Position numbers and translations under genes: made by a program
The notes under the pieces: generated by a model
What the model saw: the letters and a program-made list of their open reading frames with translations, nothing else
Database searches by the model: none
Told to the model about the DNA's origin: nothing
Assembly: GCF_000368785.1 (NCBI RefSeq)
Contig: NZ_KB849688.1
Coordinates: 442,849 to 506,848, forward strand
Direction: 5' to 3'
Length of the DNA: 64,000 nt
From: Acinetobacter towneri DSM 14962 = CIP 107472
GTDB taxonomy: Bacteria; Pseudomonadota; Gammaproteobacteria; Pseudomonadales; Moraxellaceae
Shown here: piece by piece, positions 54,319-63,177 of the stretch
Layout of the letters: each line of letters starts with the position of its first letter
How positions within the stretch are numbered: the stretch's first letter is position 1

Positions 54319-55602
54319 ATGTCTATCCTAAGTTGGGACGATTTCGAAGATGATTCGCAAAAACCGGCTGCTCCTGAACACAAGTCTGCGCCCGTCGAGC
54401 CGCAAAAAGCGCATGATACGCAGATGGTATCTCATGCAGAGCAACCACAGACGCCTGTGGCAGCTGCACAACCCGCTGCAGCCCCTAGAAGTAGAGCAAC
54501 AGATTCAACCGATCCGTTGGCAAGAGCATCTAACGCTCTAGATCAATTGGACGTTGCACCTGGTCTTGAAGAACTAGAAATGGGTGCATCTCGCGTACAG
54601 GTTGATGATAAAGCCATGATCAACTGTCGTGCAGACTTAAACCAGCTTGTACCGTTCAAATACGAATGGGCATGGCAAAAATATCTAGATGGTTGTGCAA
54701 ACCACTGGATGCCGCAAGAAGTGAACATGAACCACGACATCGCGTTGTGGAAGTCTGAAAATGGTTTAACTGAAGATGAGCGCACCATTGTTATGCGTTC
54801 ACTTGGTTTCTTCTCTACTGCAGACTCATTGGTTGCTAATAACTTGGTATTGGCTATTTATCGCCACATTACCAACCCAGAATGCCGCCAGTACATTTTG
54901 CGTCAAGCCTTTGAAGAAGCGATTCACACTCACGCTTACCAGTACTGTATTGAATCGTTAGGTATGGATGAAGGCGAAGTCTTCAATATGTACCGCGAAG
55001 TACCATCGGTTGCGCGTAAAGCAGCATGGGGCTTGAAGTATACGCAATCTTTAAGTGATCCTACTTTCAAAACAGGTACACCAGAAAACGACCAAATTTT
55101 GCTACGCAACTTAATCGCATTCTATTGTGTACTTGAAGGTATTTTCTTCTACTGCGGTTTCAGCCAAATCTTGTCGATGGGTCGTCGTAACAAAATGAAC
55201 GGTGTTGCAGAGCAATTCCAGTACATTTTACGTGATGAATCTATGCACTTGAACTTTGGTATCGACATGATTAACCAAATCAAGATTGAGAACCCGCACT
55301 TGTGGACTTCAGAATTCCAGCAAGAAGTGATTCAAATGATTCTTGAAGGCACGATGCTTGAAATTGAATATGCGCGTGACACTATGCCACGTGGTGTGTT
55401 GGGCATGAATGCAGGTATGATGGAAGAATATTTGAAATTCATCTGTAACCGTCGTTTAAGTCAGCTCGGTTTACCTGAACAGTTTGTTGGCGTAAACAAC
55501 CCGTTCCAATGGATGTCTGAAATGATGGACTTGCGTAAAGAGAAGAACTTCTTTGAAACGCGTGTGACCGATTACCAGACTGGCGGTGCATTGAGCTGGT
55601 AA
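54319..55602 (+). CDS. nrdB: Ribonucleoside-diphosphate reductase class Ia, beta subunit
   Basis: Carries the di-iron/tyrosyl radical cofactor that starts the radical chain in NrdA. The 427-aa protein has the ferritin-like core from ~95 onward, with metal ligands in STADSLV (Asp), EEAIHTHAY (Glu-x-x-His) and [11 protein letters not shown] (Glu-x-x-His), and the C-terminal peptide that docks on NrdA. About 80 N-terminal residues are Pro/Ala/Gln-rich and probably disordered, an extension absent from E. coli NrdB. AAGAGAG precedes ATG 54319. The 470-bp distance to nrdA is unusually large. Confidence 0.95.
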   Translation: MSILSWDDFEDDSQKPAAPEHKSAPVEPQKAHDTQMVSHAEQPQTPVAAAQPAAAPRSRATDSTDPLARASNALDQLDVAPGLEELEMGASRVQVDDKAMINCRADLNQLVPFKYEWAWQKYLDGCANHWMPQEVNMNHDIALWKSENGLTEDERTIVMRSLGFFSTADSLVANNLVLAIYRHITNPECRQYILRQAFEEAIHTHAYQYCIESLGMDEGEVFNMYREVPSVARKAAWGLKYTQSLSDPTFKTGTPENDQILLRNLIAFYCVLEGIFFYCGFSQILSMGRRNKMNGVAEQFQYILRDESMHLNFGIDMINQIKIENPHLWTSEFQQEVIQMILEGTMLEIEYARDTMPRGVLGMNAGMMEEYLKFICNRRLSQLGLPEQFVGVNNPFQWMSEMMDLRKEKNFFETRVTDYQTGGALSW

Positions 55603-55651
55603 TATCGCGACACATAAAATATCGTTGTGAGACACATGAGTTGTCATTGAG

Positions 55652-55678
55652 AAAACCGCCATTCATGGCGGTTTTTTT
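55652..55678 (+). terminator. Terminator after nrdB
   Basis: Stem ACCGCCAT/ATGGCGGT with TC loop, preceded by AAAA and followed by TTTTTTT. Confidence 0.88.
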
Positions 55679-55887
55679 AAAGATACGATCGAGTATTTAA
55701 TGGCTAGGTTGTGCAAATACCTAACAATTTGATTTTTTTAATTTATTTATTTTTAAAATTTCCATAAACCTTTAAAAATCGTTATCTTACAAAATATTTA
55801 TACAACAATGCCGTTTTTTTACTTCTTTTGTTCATTATGAGAATAGGACAATAATCCAACAGCCCAAAAACGACAAAAAACAAAATA

Positions 55888-55914
55888 AATAAAGGCGCAT
55901 CACGCGCCTTTATT
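55888..55914 (-). terminator. Terminator after the LysM/BON gene
   Basis: Stem AATAAAGGCGC/GCGCCTTTATT with 5-nt loop ATCAC, 15 bp after the stop codon. Confidence 0.8.
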
Positions 55915-55928
55915 CAGGCTGCTCACAT

Positions 55929-56402
55929 TTATGCAGGAATACGCAACACCTGTCCTGGGAAAATGTCATCGGCATTTTTTAGTAATGGACGGTTAGCTTC
56001 AAAGATTTTGTTGTATTGGTTGGCATCCCCATAAAATTCTTTAGAAATTTTAGATAAGGTATCGCCTGATTTTACTGTATAGAACTTGCTTTCTGGTTCT
56101 GGGGTTGCAACTGTGAGTTGATCATCTACTTGTGCAACATGGTCAATATTACCCACTGCAAGAATAATTTTTTCACGGTCTGCCTGACTGTTGACCTGTC
56201 CACGCACTGTCGCTAAGTCAGTAGTTGCGTTATAACTCACCGATAAACCTGTCACAGGTAAGCCTAAACTTTTCACATGCCCCAAAAGTTTATTGGCAAT
56301 TTCTTGTGCTGATGGTTCTGCAGGTGTGCTTGGTGCAGCTTGTGGCTCTGCAGGTGCTGTATTTTTCTTACCAATCCCTTTTACAAAATCAAAAAGACCC
56401 AT
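55929..56402 (-). CDS. BON-LysM domain protein (Kbp/YgaU-like)
   Basis: A 157-aa protein. After a Pro/Ala-rich linker (16-32) comes a BON domain (~35-95, VTGLSVSYNATTDLATVRG) and a C-terminal LysM domain (~105-156, YTVKSGDTLSKISKEFYGDA). The same layout is found in E. coli Kbp (YgaU), a cytosolic potassium-binding protein; there is no signal peptide here either, so a peptidoglycan role is unlikely. AGGAG lies 7 nt before ATG. Single-gene transcript. Confidence 0.9.
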   Translation of the reverse strand: MGLFDFVKGIGKKNTAPAEPQAAPSTPAEPSAQEIANKLLGHVKSLGLPVTGLSVSYNATTDLATVRGQVNSQADREKIILAVGNIDHVAQVDDQLTVATPEPESKFYTVKSGDTLSKISKEFYGDANQYNKIFEANRPLLKNADDIFPGQVLRIPA

Positions 56403-56603
56403 GAGGTACTCCTATTTTTTTCTGCTGTTTATAAAGCGTCGCTCACTTACATAAGCACGTTTCTGTTCTCATTCATTTATAACTAAAAAAATAAGCGACT
56501 TCGGTTGTGATTAGACACTAGCCTGGTAACAAAATGTAAGCTACATCACACATTTAACAAAATGCGCCTTTTTCATATTCGATTGTAAAAACGACAGCGC
56601 ATA

Positions 56604-56647
56604 AAAAAGCCACCTTGCGGTGGCTTTCATTTCAGCAGAGCTGAAAT
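56604..56647 (-). terminator. Tandem hairpins after acpP
   Basis: AAAGCCACC/GGTGGCTTT with loop TTGC ends in a T-run on the minus strand. A second stem ATTTCAGC/GCTGAAAT (56629-56647) lies between it and the acpP stop. Confidence 0.8.
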
Positions 56648-56653
56648 CAACAA

Positions 56654-56890
56654 TTAACCAAGTTTTTTAGTTACGTAGTCGATTGCTGATTGAACTGTTG
56701 TGATTTCGTTAGAATCTTCGTCTGGGATTGTGATGTCAAAATCGTTTTCGAAAGACATTACAAGCTCTACTAAGTCTAAAGAGTCAGCACCTAAGTCATC
56801 CATAAAAGATGCTTCGTTTTTGATTTCTTCAGCTTTAAGACCAAGTTGTTCTGCAACCGCTTGTTTAACGCGTTGTTCGATATCGCTCAC
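56654..56890 (-). CDS. acpP: Acyl carrier protein
   Basis: Carries growing acyl chains in fatty acid synthesis on a 4'-phosphopantetheine attached to Ser37 in [12 protein letters not shown]. The 78-aa length and sequence ([17 protein letters not shown]) are typical. The start is GTG 56890: AGGAG sits 7 nt before it. The ATG 15 bases upstream in frame lies at the edge of that ribosome site and would add MRRIP, which is not part of known ACPs. It follows fabG, 83 bp away. Confidence 0.96.
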   Translation of the reverse strand: MSDIEQRVKQAVAEQLGLKAEEIKNEASFMDDLGADSLDLVELVMSFENDFDITIPDEDSNEITTVQSAIDYVTKKLG

Positions 56891-56973
56891 AGGAATTCTC
56901 CTCATTGCTTGTGGCGTTTTTAATGCCGTTAGTTTAATTGAATCTATAAAATTTTGAAAGTTTATACTTGAGC

Positions 56974-57708
56974 TTAGCTCATGTATAAACCACCATTTAC
57001 GTGTAACACTGTACCAGTGATGTAACCAGCTTTGTCAGAAGCCAAGAAACTCACTGCATTTGCGATATCTTGTGGATCACCTAAACGGTTTAATGCCACT
57101 TGCTCACTCATTTTTTTGCGAATTTCTTCACTTAGCTGATCTGTCATTTCAGTTGCAATAAAGCCCGGAGCAACCGAGTTTACTGTAATTTGACGACTGC
57201 CCATTTCTTTGGCAAGGCTACGGCTGAATGCTTCAATACCGGCTTTTGCCGCAGAATAGTTCGCTTGTCCTGGGTTCGCAAAATGTGCTACCACAGAACT
57301 AATATTAATAATGCGTCCAAAACGTGCTTTGGTCATGCCCTTCAAGACACGTTTAGATAAACGGTAAACTGCCTTTAAGTGAATGTTGAGAATGTCATCC
57401 CAATCATCTTCTGACATACGCAGTAACAAATTATCTTTGGTAATGCCCGCATTGTTAACTAAAACCAAAACTGAACCATAGCTTTGTTCAATTTCAGAAA
57501 CCAATGCATCAATGGCTGCACCATCACGGACATCCAATACTTTACCTGCACCGTTTTCTGCAAAACTTGCCGATAATTTTTCTGCGCCCGCTTCAGAAGT
57601 GGCAGTACCTACCACAAAAAAACCGTCTTGAATGAGTTGCTGAGCGATGGCTGCACCAATCCCTCGGCTTGCACCTGTGACTAATGCAACTTTACGTTCT
57701 TGTGTCAT
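56974..57708 (-). CDS. fabG: 3-oxoacyl-[ACP] reductase
   Basis: NADPH-dependent reduction step of fatty acid elongation. The 244-aa SDR has TGASRGIG at residues 12-19, NNAG, the catalytic Ser (ISSVVAHF) and YSAAKAG, and ends [12 protein letters not shown] chose ATG 57708 ([12 protein letters not shown]). It overlaps the fabD stop by 4 nt (ATGA), so translation is coupled. The frame is open much further upstream but those 44 residues are the fabD C-terminus in another frame. Confidence 0.96.
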   Translation of the reverse strand: MTQERKVALVTGASRGIGAAIAQQLIQDGFFVVGTATSEAGAEKLSASFAENGAGKVLDVRDGAAIDALVSEIEQSYGSVLVLVNNAGITKDNLLLRMSEDDWDDILNIHLKAVYRLSKRVLKGMTKARFGRIINISSVVAHFANPGQANYSAAKAGIEAFSRSLAKEMGSRQITVNSVAPGFIATEMTDQLSEEIRKKMSEQVALNRLGDPQDIANAVSFLASDKAGYITGTVLHVNGGLYMS

Positions 57709-58691
57709 GCAATTTTCCCTTCTGCCACTAAAATGGCATTTAGTGCATCTTCCATACGACTTTGTGTGTCGAGTGGGAATGCTTTTTCGATATTCGGTAA
57801 ACGCTTCGCAAGATTCGCCAATACGTTGCCTGGGCCACATTCCACGATATATTCAATACCCTGATCTTGTAGGTATTGCATGGTTTGTGTCCACTGCACC
57901 GATTGGTACAATTGCGCAGTGAGTGCCTGACCTAATTGCGCAACATCTGCCGCGATTCCAGCGTTGACATTTTGTATTACAGGAATACGCGGTAGCTCAA
58001 TGGCAGTTTGTTCCAAAGCTTGTGCAAACTGTTCGGCAGCAGGTTTCATCAATGAACAGTGTGAAGGTACAGATACAGGCAGGGCAATGGCTTTACCGCC
58101 ATTTTCTTTGGCCAATGCCATTACTGCTTCGACTAAAGTTTTATCGCCTGCAATAACCACTTGCCCTTGTGCATTGTAGTTGGCTGCTTCTACCGAGCCA
58201 CGACCTTGCACATTCACTTGTTCACATAGCTCAAGCACTTTGGCATCTTCAAGGCCTAAAATGGCAGCCATTGCGCCCTGACCTTGTGGCACAGCGTTTT
58301 GCATTAATTTGCCGCGCAAGTTTACCAGTTTAACGGCATCGCCCAAGCTCAAGCTTCCTGCAGCTACTAATGCGCTGTATTCGCCCAATGAGTGTCCTGC
58401 CAAATATTTTGGTGCAACACCACCCAACTCTAACCACACATGCCATAAAGCGATACTTGCAGTGAGTAATACAGGCTGAGTAAATTCTGTTTGGTCTAAA
58501 CCTTCACCACTTTGTGCAATGTGCCATAAGTCAAAGCCAATCGCTTCAGAGGCTTCTGCAAATGTTTCGCGCACACCGCTAAACTGTTTTGCAAGCTCAG
58601 CCAACATACCGGCTTTTTGTGAGCCTTGACCAGGAAAGACAAATGCAGTTTTAGTGGCTTGAGCTACTTGCTCGAGTCGTTTAGCAGACAT
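57705..58691 (-). CDS. fabD: Malonyl-CoA:ACP transacylase
   Basis: Loads malonate on ACP. The 328-aa protein (slightly longer than the 309 aa of E. coli) has FVFPGQGSQKAGM near the N-terminus, the nucleophile Ser in GHSLGEYSAL and the catalytic His in VPSHCSLM. I chose ATG 58691 (MSAKRLEQVAQ), 6 nt after AAAGGA; a longer frame adds 19 non-conserved residues. It is the first gene of a fabD-fabG-acpP unit. Confidence 0.95.
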   Translation of the reverse strand: MSAKRLEQVAQATKTAFVFPGQGSQKAGMLAELAKQFSGVRETFAEASEAIGFDLWHIAQSGEGLDQTEFTQPVLLTASIALWHVWLELGGVAPKYLAGHSLGEYSALVAAGSLSLGDAVKLVNLRGKLMQNAVPQGQGAMAAILGLEDAKVLELCEQVNVQGRGSVEAANYNAQGQVVIAGDKTLVEAVMALAKENGGKAIALPVSVPSHCSLMKPAAEQFAQALEQTAIELPRIPVIQNVNAGIAADVAQLGQALTAQLYQSVQWTQTMQYLQDQGIEYIVECGPGNVLANLAKRLPNIEKAFPLDTQSRMEDALNAILVAEGKIA

Positions 58692-58834
58692 AAAAAATCC
58701 TTTAATTAAGATGCGCAAATTGTAGTTTTTTGCAGCTACAACCCACACCTTCTCATGTAAGCTCAGTTATGGAGCGGAAATTTAACACTTAATTTTGTTT
58801 TTAGTAATTGCCAAATACAACAAAAATCGGGCAC

Positions 58835-58866
58835 AAAAAAAGGGAGCTTACGCTCCCATTTTTTCT
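58835..58866 (-). terminator. Terminator between rpmF and fabD
   Basis: Stem GGGAGC/GCTCCC with loop TTAC and A- and T-runs on both sides. It should end the yceD-rpmF transcript. Confidence 0.88.
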
Positions 58867-58895
58867 ACTAAGCTTGACGCTTAATACATCACCAA

Positions 58896-59078
58896 TTATT
58901 CAGCATCTGCTTTAGCGAATAATTGACGACCACGGTAGAAACCATCTTTAGTTACGTGGTGACGACGATGAGTTTCACCAGTAGCTTGGTCTACAGTTAA
59001 TGCATTCTCGGTTAAAGCGTCATGTGAACGGCGCATGTCACGGCGAGAGCGACTTTTACGGTTTTGCTGAACGGCCAT
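58896..59078 (-). CDS. rpmF: 50S ribosomal protein L32
   Basis: A 60-aa basic protein starting [20 protein letters not shown], typical of L32. This form has no CxxC zinc-binding cysteines ([19 protein letters not shown]), i.e. the C-minus type. AAGGAG lies upstream of ATG. It is 76 bp downstream of yceD, the usual order. Confidence 0.97.
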   Translation of the reverse strand: MAVQQNRKSRSRRDMRRSHDALTENALTVDQATGETHRRHHVTKDGFYRGRQLFAKADAE

Positions 59079-59154
59079 GATGGCTCCTTACAAAGATCGA
59101 AAAAATGGATCAGAACAAATTGAGTTGTCTTAACTAAAAATTATAACATAATTT

Positions 59155-59712
59155 TCAGTTAAGTTTACCTTTCAAACTTGCCAAAACATCAAACGGATTA
59201 TCACGTTTTTCTTCGGCAATGTTCTGAATGGCAGGTTGATGCTTATGCTCGCAAGCGTCATGCTTAGGAGATAAAGGCAACAACAATAACAATTCATCTT
59301 CTATAAGTGACAGTAAATTAGCCGTCGCAGGCGAATCATAATCGCCTTTGGTGGTGGCTTCACTTTCACCTAATACAATGAAATCAGCATCCTCATCCAA
59401 GCGCTCTATCAGTGACTCATCATCCACAAGAGCTAGATGAAAATCTGAAACGAGGTCTATTTCTACAGAACCCAAGCAGCGCTGGCATTCCATTGGAACT
59501 TTCGTTTCAATATGACCATCTAGCCATACAATGCGATGATACGCATCCATTGATAGCTTACAGTCTATGTTAACCAATTGATCATCAATTGATCCAACAG
59601 CTTCACGGGCGATACGAGCAAAGCGAGACAATGGCAGGTTACCTGACCATGTAAAGCCCTGTTCAGCCCATTTAAACGGCTCAATCTGTGCCGGAAAGGT
59701 ATTTGCTGACAT
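59155..59712 (-). CDS. yceD: YceD/DUF177 family protein
   Basis: A 185-aa protein of the DUF177 (YceD) family, linked to 23S rRNA processing or ribosome biogenesis by its constant pairing with rpmF. Signature parts are VPMECQRCLGSVEI (with Cys-x-x-Cys) and the C-terminal NPFDVLASLKGKLN. The promoter lies only ~14 bp before ATG 59712 and I see no ribosome site, so the mRNA may be close to leaderless. Confidence 0.93.
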   Translation of the reverse strand: MSANTFPAQIEPFKWAEQGFTWSGNLPLSRFARIAREAVGSIDDQLVNIDCKLSMDAYHRIVWLDGHIETKVPMECQRCLGSVEIDLVSDFHLALVDDESLIERLDEDADFIVLGESEATTKGDYDSPATANLLSLIEDELLLLLPLSPKHDACEHKHQPAIQNIAEEKRDNPFDVLASLKGKLN

Positions 59713-59725
59713 AATTAAGGCGGCA

Positions 59726-59754
59726 ATTCTACAAATTCATCAGTACTCTGTCAA
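59726..59754 (-). promoter_or_regulatory. Near-consensus sigma-70 promoter of yceD-rpmF
   Basis: On the minus strand, TTGACA (perfect -35), 17 bp, then TAGAAT (-10, 5 of 6). The expected transcription start is near 59719, about 7 nt before the yceD ATG. Confidence 0.8.
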
Positions 59755-59810
59755 AGATTAAGATACAATTTTGTACTTATTTAGACAGACCAATTTTGGG
59801 TAACACAGTC

Positions 59811-60473
59811 ATGCATCTGTTGCAGCCGCAAACAGAAGTGAATTTTTCATCACTTGTGAGCACACTTCCAACCACCAATTCTGACACTTCGCACCCCCAA
59901 GTGCAACTCTCGGACTGGGCAAAACTCAATACAGAAACGGAACAGGTGGACTGGCTCATCTTACACTTTAATCACTGGTTTTCCCACCTAAATGTGAACT
60001 TGGTCAAAGGTGATTTTGAACCTGAGTACTTTCCTGCCACGGTAACACAGCCTGCACGAATTCAATTTGCACATGGTTTCTTTAATAGTGCCTTGCATGA
60101 AATTAGCCATTGGTGCATTGCAGGCGAACAACGACGTTTATTGCCAGACTTAGGCTATTGGTATGCTCCCGATGGTCGCACTCAGGAACAACAAGCCTTA
60201 TTTGAACAGGTTGAAATTAAGCCTCAAGCCATTGAATGGCTATTTGCTCAAGCGTTTGGACGTAAATTCCGTGTATCTTTAGATAACCTGACCGGTGAAG
60301 GTGGAGATGGCCGCACATTTAAAGACAATGTCTTTGCCCAAGTACAGCGTTATTTTAACGGAGAAGCCAAATTACCACGCGATGCAAAACGCTTTATTGA
60401 ATGTATTTGTTACTGCACCCGAGGTGGCAAAACATTACAAATTGCAGAGTTTGAACGAAAAAATTTGGATTAA
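59811..60473 (+). CDS. epmC: Elongation factor P hydroxylase-like protein (EpmC)
   Basis: EpmC hydroxylates the beta-lysyl-lysine of EF-P in E. coli. This 220-aa protein has the metal motif HEISHWC, followed by GYWYAPDGRTQEQQ and EIKPQAIEWLFAQAFG, which track EpmC closely. The N-terminal ~45 residues are extra. Start ATG 59811 (MHLLQPQTE) is used; an in-frame TTG lies 15 bases upstream. efp, epmA and epmB are not in the window. Confidence 0.85.
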   Translation: MHLLQPQTEVNFSSLVSTLPTTNSDTSHPQVQLSDWAKLNTETEQVDWLILHFNHWFSHLNVNLVKGDFEPEYFPATVTQPARIQFAHGFFNSALHEISHWCIAGEQRRLLPDLGYWYAPDGRTQEQQALFEQVEIKPQAIEWLFAQAFGRKFRVSLDNLTGEGGDGRTFKDNVFAQVQRYFNGEAKLPRDAKRFIECICYCTRGGKTLQIAEFERKNLD

Positions 60474-60564
60474 ATGCAATAAAGCACAAGGCAATGATTG
60501 CAACTGACATCAATCCCCTTTCATAATGAGCCTAACGTCACATTTACGCTACTGAGGAATTCGC

Positions 60565-61182
60565 ATGTTGCATTTAAGAGTACATCCTGAAAATCCACAG
60601 CCGCGTCTAATCAGCCAAGCGGTTGAACGCATACGTGCAGGCGATGTGGTGGTCTATCCAACCGATGCTGCTTATGCGATTGGTTGCCAAATTGGTAACA
60701 AAAACGCGATGGAACGCATTTCACAAATTCGTGGTTTAGGCGCAAAACACCAATACGCCATTATTTGTGCCGATTTATCGGATATTGCCACCTACGCCAA
60801 AGTGGACAATGCCATGTATCGTCTGCTGAAAAACAATACGCCTGCGGTCACCACATTTATTTTACCTGCGACCAGTGAAGTTCCACGTCGCTTGATGCAT
60901 CCCAATAAAAAAACCATTGGTTTGCGTATTCCAAGCAACCCTATTTGTCGCATGCTGCTTAAAGAATTAGGCGAACCTTTACTGACCAGCACCCTGATTT
61001 TACCGGGGCAAGAAGACCCTTTAGATGATCCATACGAGATTGATCTACAACTCAACAAACGTATTGATGTACTGATTGATGGTGGCTTAGGCACACTTAG
61101 CACCACCAGTATTATTGATTTATCGGGCGACAACCCGCAAATTGTGCGTCGCGGTGTGGGAGATGTGAGTGCTTTTGAATAA
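60565..61182 (+). CDS. yciO: YciO-type Sua5/YrdC family protein
   Basis: A 205-aa member of the YrdC/Sua5 family, which makes threonylcarbamoyl-AMP for the t6A tRNA modification. N-terminal VVVYPTDAAYAIGC and the later KTIGLRIPSNPICRMLL fit the YciO branch rather than TsaC itself, so the cellular role is less certain. Databases usually call it L-threonylcarbamoyladenylate synthase. A ribosome site GAGGAA precedes ATG. Confidence 0.88.
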   Translation: MLHLRVHPENPQPRLISQAVERIRAGDVVVYPTDAAYAIGCQIGNKNAMERISQIRGLGAKHQYAIICADLSDIATYAKVDNAMYRLLKNNTPAVTTFILPATSEVPRRLMHPNKKTIGLRIPSNPICRMLLKELGEPLLTSTLILPGQEDPLDDPYEIDLQLNKRIDVLIDGGLGTLSTTSIIDLSGDNPQIVRRGVGDVSAFE

Positions 61183-61250
61183 GCATTCACCACCTGCAAA
61201 GCGATTGACAGCACTACGGTTTAAAAGCCTTGCTTGCACGAATTAAACCC

Positions 61251-61532
61251 ATGACTTTATTTCAGGTATTGTTAAATTTGCAGCAGTTTTCGGATGAGAT
61301 GCACATTTATGTGCAACATCCGTGGACGCTAGAGTCCGATGCAATCGTGTGCTCCCAAACTGCATTCACAGCAACAATACCTGAACCTCCCGATTCTTAT
61401 ACTTACTTTTTAGATGCAGCACTATGTAAAGCACTTTTAGCGCAATCGCAAACTCGTAATCTGTGTTTACAAGACAGCTGCATGGCAATGATTGAATACG
61501 CATTACAGAATAAAACAGAAATAAATACTTAA
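61251..61532 (+). CDS. Small protein of unknown function
   Basis: A 93-aa polar protein between yciO and scpA that I cannot place. No signal peptide, TM segment or motif. Composition: many Gln, Thr and Ala, and four cysteines (IVCSQ, ALCKAL, NLCLQDSCMA). I chose ATG 61251 because it gives a plausible start MTLFQVLLNLQQF, although no ribosome site is visible; TTG 61230 is the longer alternative. A terminator follows. Confidence 0.6.
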   Translation: MTLFQVLLNLQQFSDEMHIYVQHPWTLESDAIVCSQTAFTATIPEPPDSYTYFLDAALCKALLAQSQTRNLCLQDSCMAMIEYALQNKTEINT

Positions 61533-61560
61533 AGATTGAATGAGTTAATTTTTACAACTT

Positions 61561-61603
61561 GCCTTAAATCTCCCTCAATCCCGATTTATTTTAGGCTTTT
61601 TTT
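61561..61603 (+). terminator. Probable terminator before scpA
   Basis: GCCTTAAAT pairs with ATTTATTTTAGGC (with a bulge) around a C-rich loop, then TTTTTTT. The loop CTCCCTCAATCCC resembles part of the repeat element at 15412. Confidence 0.55.
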
Positions 61604-61751
61604 GATATTTGGTCGTAGAACAGATTTATTTCAATCACGATATCCTTTAGACTAGTCGCTATTAATTCTGAGCTATTTCTCCATCTCCTTCTTATCTGAA
61701 GCGGAAATAGCATTTGCATGCTTTTGAAAATTCGCGTGGCCCAACACTGTA

Positions 61752-62546
61752 ATGAATCAATCCCTCCACAATGCGATGGAACCTGCCCAACACATTCGTG
61801 TGTTAGATGAGTGGCAAGAGTCGATTCCTGAGGATTTGTATATTCCTCCTGCAGCATTTGAAATTCTGTTAGAGCATTTCGAAGGACCACTCGACTTTTT
61901 AATTTACCTGATTCAAAAAAATGGCTTCGATTTACTTCAGTTAGATATTGCCCCGATTGCATCGCAATATTTGTCGTATATGGATGCCATGAAATCGCTA
62001 AATATTGAACTGACTGCCGATTATATGGTGATGGCGGCATTACTGGCCGATTTAAAATCCCGCCTATTGTTGCCTAAACCTGCAAGTATCAGCAGCATTG
62101 AAAAAGACCCAAAACAAGAGCTGATTGACCGTTTAGAAACCTATTTAAGAGTCAAGCAAGCAGCTGAACGCTTGGGGCAAATGTCTGTTTTGGAACGCGA
62201 TACCTTTGCTACCAATCTTAGCTTAGGGCATACCGCAGTCAATAATGTTGGCTATGCAGCCGATCAATTACGTGATGCCTTGTTCTGTATTTTTAATCGT
62301 CCTGAACCTGTCACCCATCAAGTTTTGCAAGAACCTGTTTTACTTGAAGAACGGATTGCATTTATTGAAGCCAAACTCGCATCGGGTGAAGTACTGAGTT
62401 TTGATGCGTTGCTAAAACCAAGTCAGGGACGCATGGGCATGGTTGTGACCTTTATGGCGATTTTAGAACTGACTCGCCAGCAAAAAGTGTGCATTATCAG
62501 CAGTGGGATTGAAGCACCATTGAGCATTCAAGGGGCGCAGGCATGA
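61752..62546 (+). CDS. scpA: Segregation and condensation protein A
   Basis: Kleisin-type subunit that bridges SMC heads in chromosome condensation. The 264-aa protein has the N-terminal FEGPLDFLIYLIQKNGFDLLQLDIAPIA region that binds the SMC neck, the MVMAALLADLKSRLLLP helix and a C-terminal winged helix (FMAILELTRQQKVCI). Start is ATG 61752 or ATG 61776 (MEPAQHI); neither has a good ribosome site. Overlaps scpB by 4 nt. Confidence 0.93.
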   Translation: MNQSLHNAMEPAQHIRVLDEWQESIPEDLYIPPAAFEILLEHFEGPLDFLIYLIQKNGFDLLQLDIAPIASQYLSYMDAMKSLNIELTADYMVMAALLADLKSRLLLPKPASISSIEKDPKQELIDRLETYLRVKQAAERLGQMSVLERDTFATNLSLGHTAVNNVGYAADQLRDALFCIFNRPEPVTHQVLQEPVLLEERIAFIEAKLASGEVLSFDALLKPSQGRMGMVVTFMAILELTRQQKVCIISSGIEAPLSIQGAQA

Positions 62547-63136
62547 ATCCAGAACCCATAATTTCGAGCTTGTCTGAAGGCGAACAACAGCATGAAGTGC
62601 TGATGCAACTCGAAGCAATTATTTTTGCCAGTGACAGTGCTGTGTCTTTAGCGCGTCTGAAAGAAGCTTTTCAAGATAAATATAGCAAAGCGCAATTACG
62701 CCAGTTTTTACAACAATTGGCCATGTTACAACATGGTCGCTCGATTGAACTGATCGAAACCGCACAAGGTTTCCGTTTTCAGGTGCGGGCAAAGTATCGT
62801 ACAATTATTACACAGGTGTGGCCTGAACGTCCGACCCGACTTTCGCCCTCACTGCTAGAAATACTGGCGGTGATTGCCTACCACCAACCTGTGACCCGAG
62901 CAGATATTGAACAAATTCGCGGAGTATCAAACAATAGTCAAATTTTACGCACATTGTTTGATTGGAACTGGATTAAAGAATCAGGTTTCCGAGAACTCCC
63001 AGGAAGACCTGCGTTGTTGGTTACAACGCCTCAATTTTTAAATGCGTTTGGCTTGAATTCCTTAAGTCAATTGCCTCCCCTACAGGATGCCAAGGAAGCT
63101 TTCATGGCACTCGATGCATCTGCGTCTGTGTCTTGA
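62543..63136 (+). CDS. scpB: Segregation and condensation protein B
   Basis: ScpB forms dimers that bind ScpA in the SMC-ScpAB complex. The 197-aa protein consists of two winged-helix domains; LSPSLLEILAVIAYHQPVTRADIEQIRGV and LPGRPALLVTTPQFLNAFGL are the hallmark stretches. Its ATG overlaps the scpA stop (ATGA). rluB follows 41 bp later, a common arrangement in gamma-proteobacteria. Confidence 0.94.
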   Translation: MNPEPIISSLSEGEQQHEVLMQLEAIIFASDSAVSLARLKEAFQDKYSKAQLRQFLQQLAMLQHGRSIELIETAQGFRFQVRAKYRTIITQVWPERPTRLSPSLLEILAVIAYHQPVTRADIEQIRGVSNNSQILRTLFDWNWIKESGFRELPGRPALLVTTPQFLNAFGLNSLSQLPPLQDAKEAFMALDASASVS

Positions 63137-63177
63137 ATAGGTAAACTGTTGATGATCATTTCTAAGGTTATGCTGTC

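Larger units (their letters stand above)
55603..55928. other. Gap between nrdB and the LysM gene
   Basis: Convergent intergenic region of 326 bp. It has the nrdB terminator (55652-55678) and the terminator of the minus-strand LysM gene (55888-55914). The part between them is AT-rich with no ORF or RNA gene that I can see. Confidence 0.5.

Noticed and set aside
57709-57840. 44-residue N-terminal extension of fabG
   Set aside because: It overlaps the fabD C-terminus in another frame; the FabG fold begins at ATG 57708.
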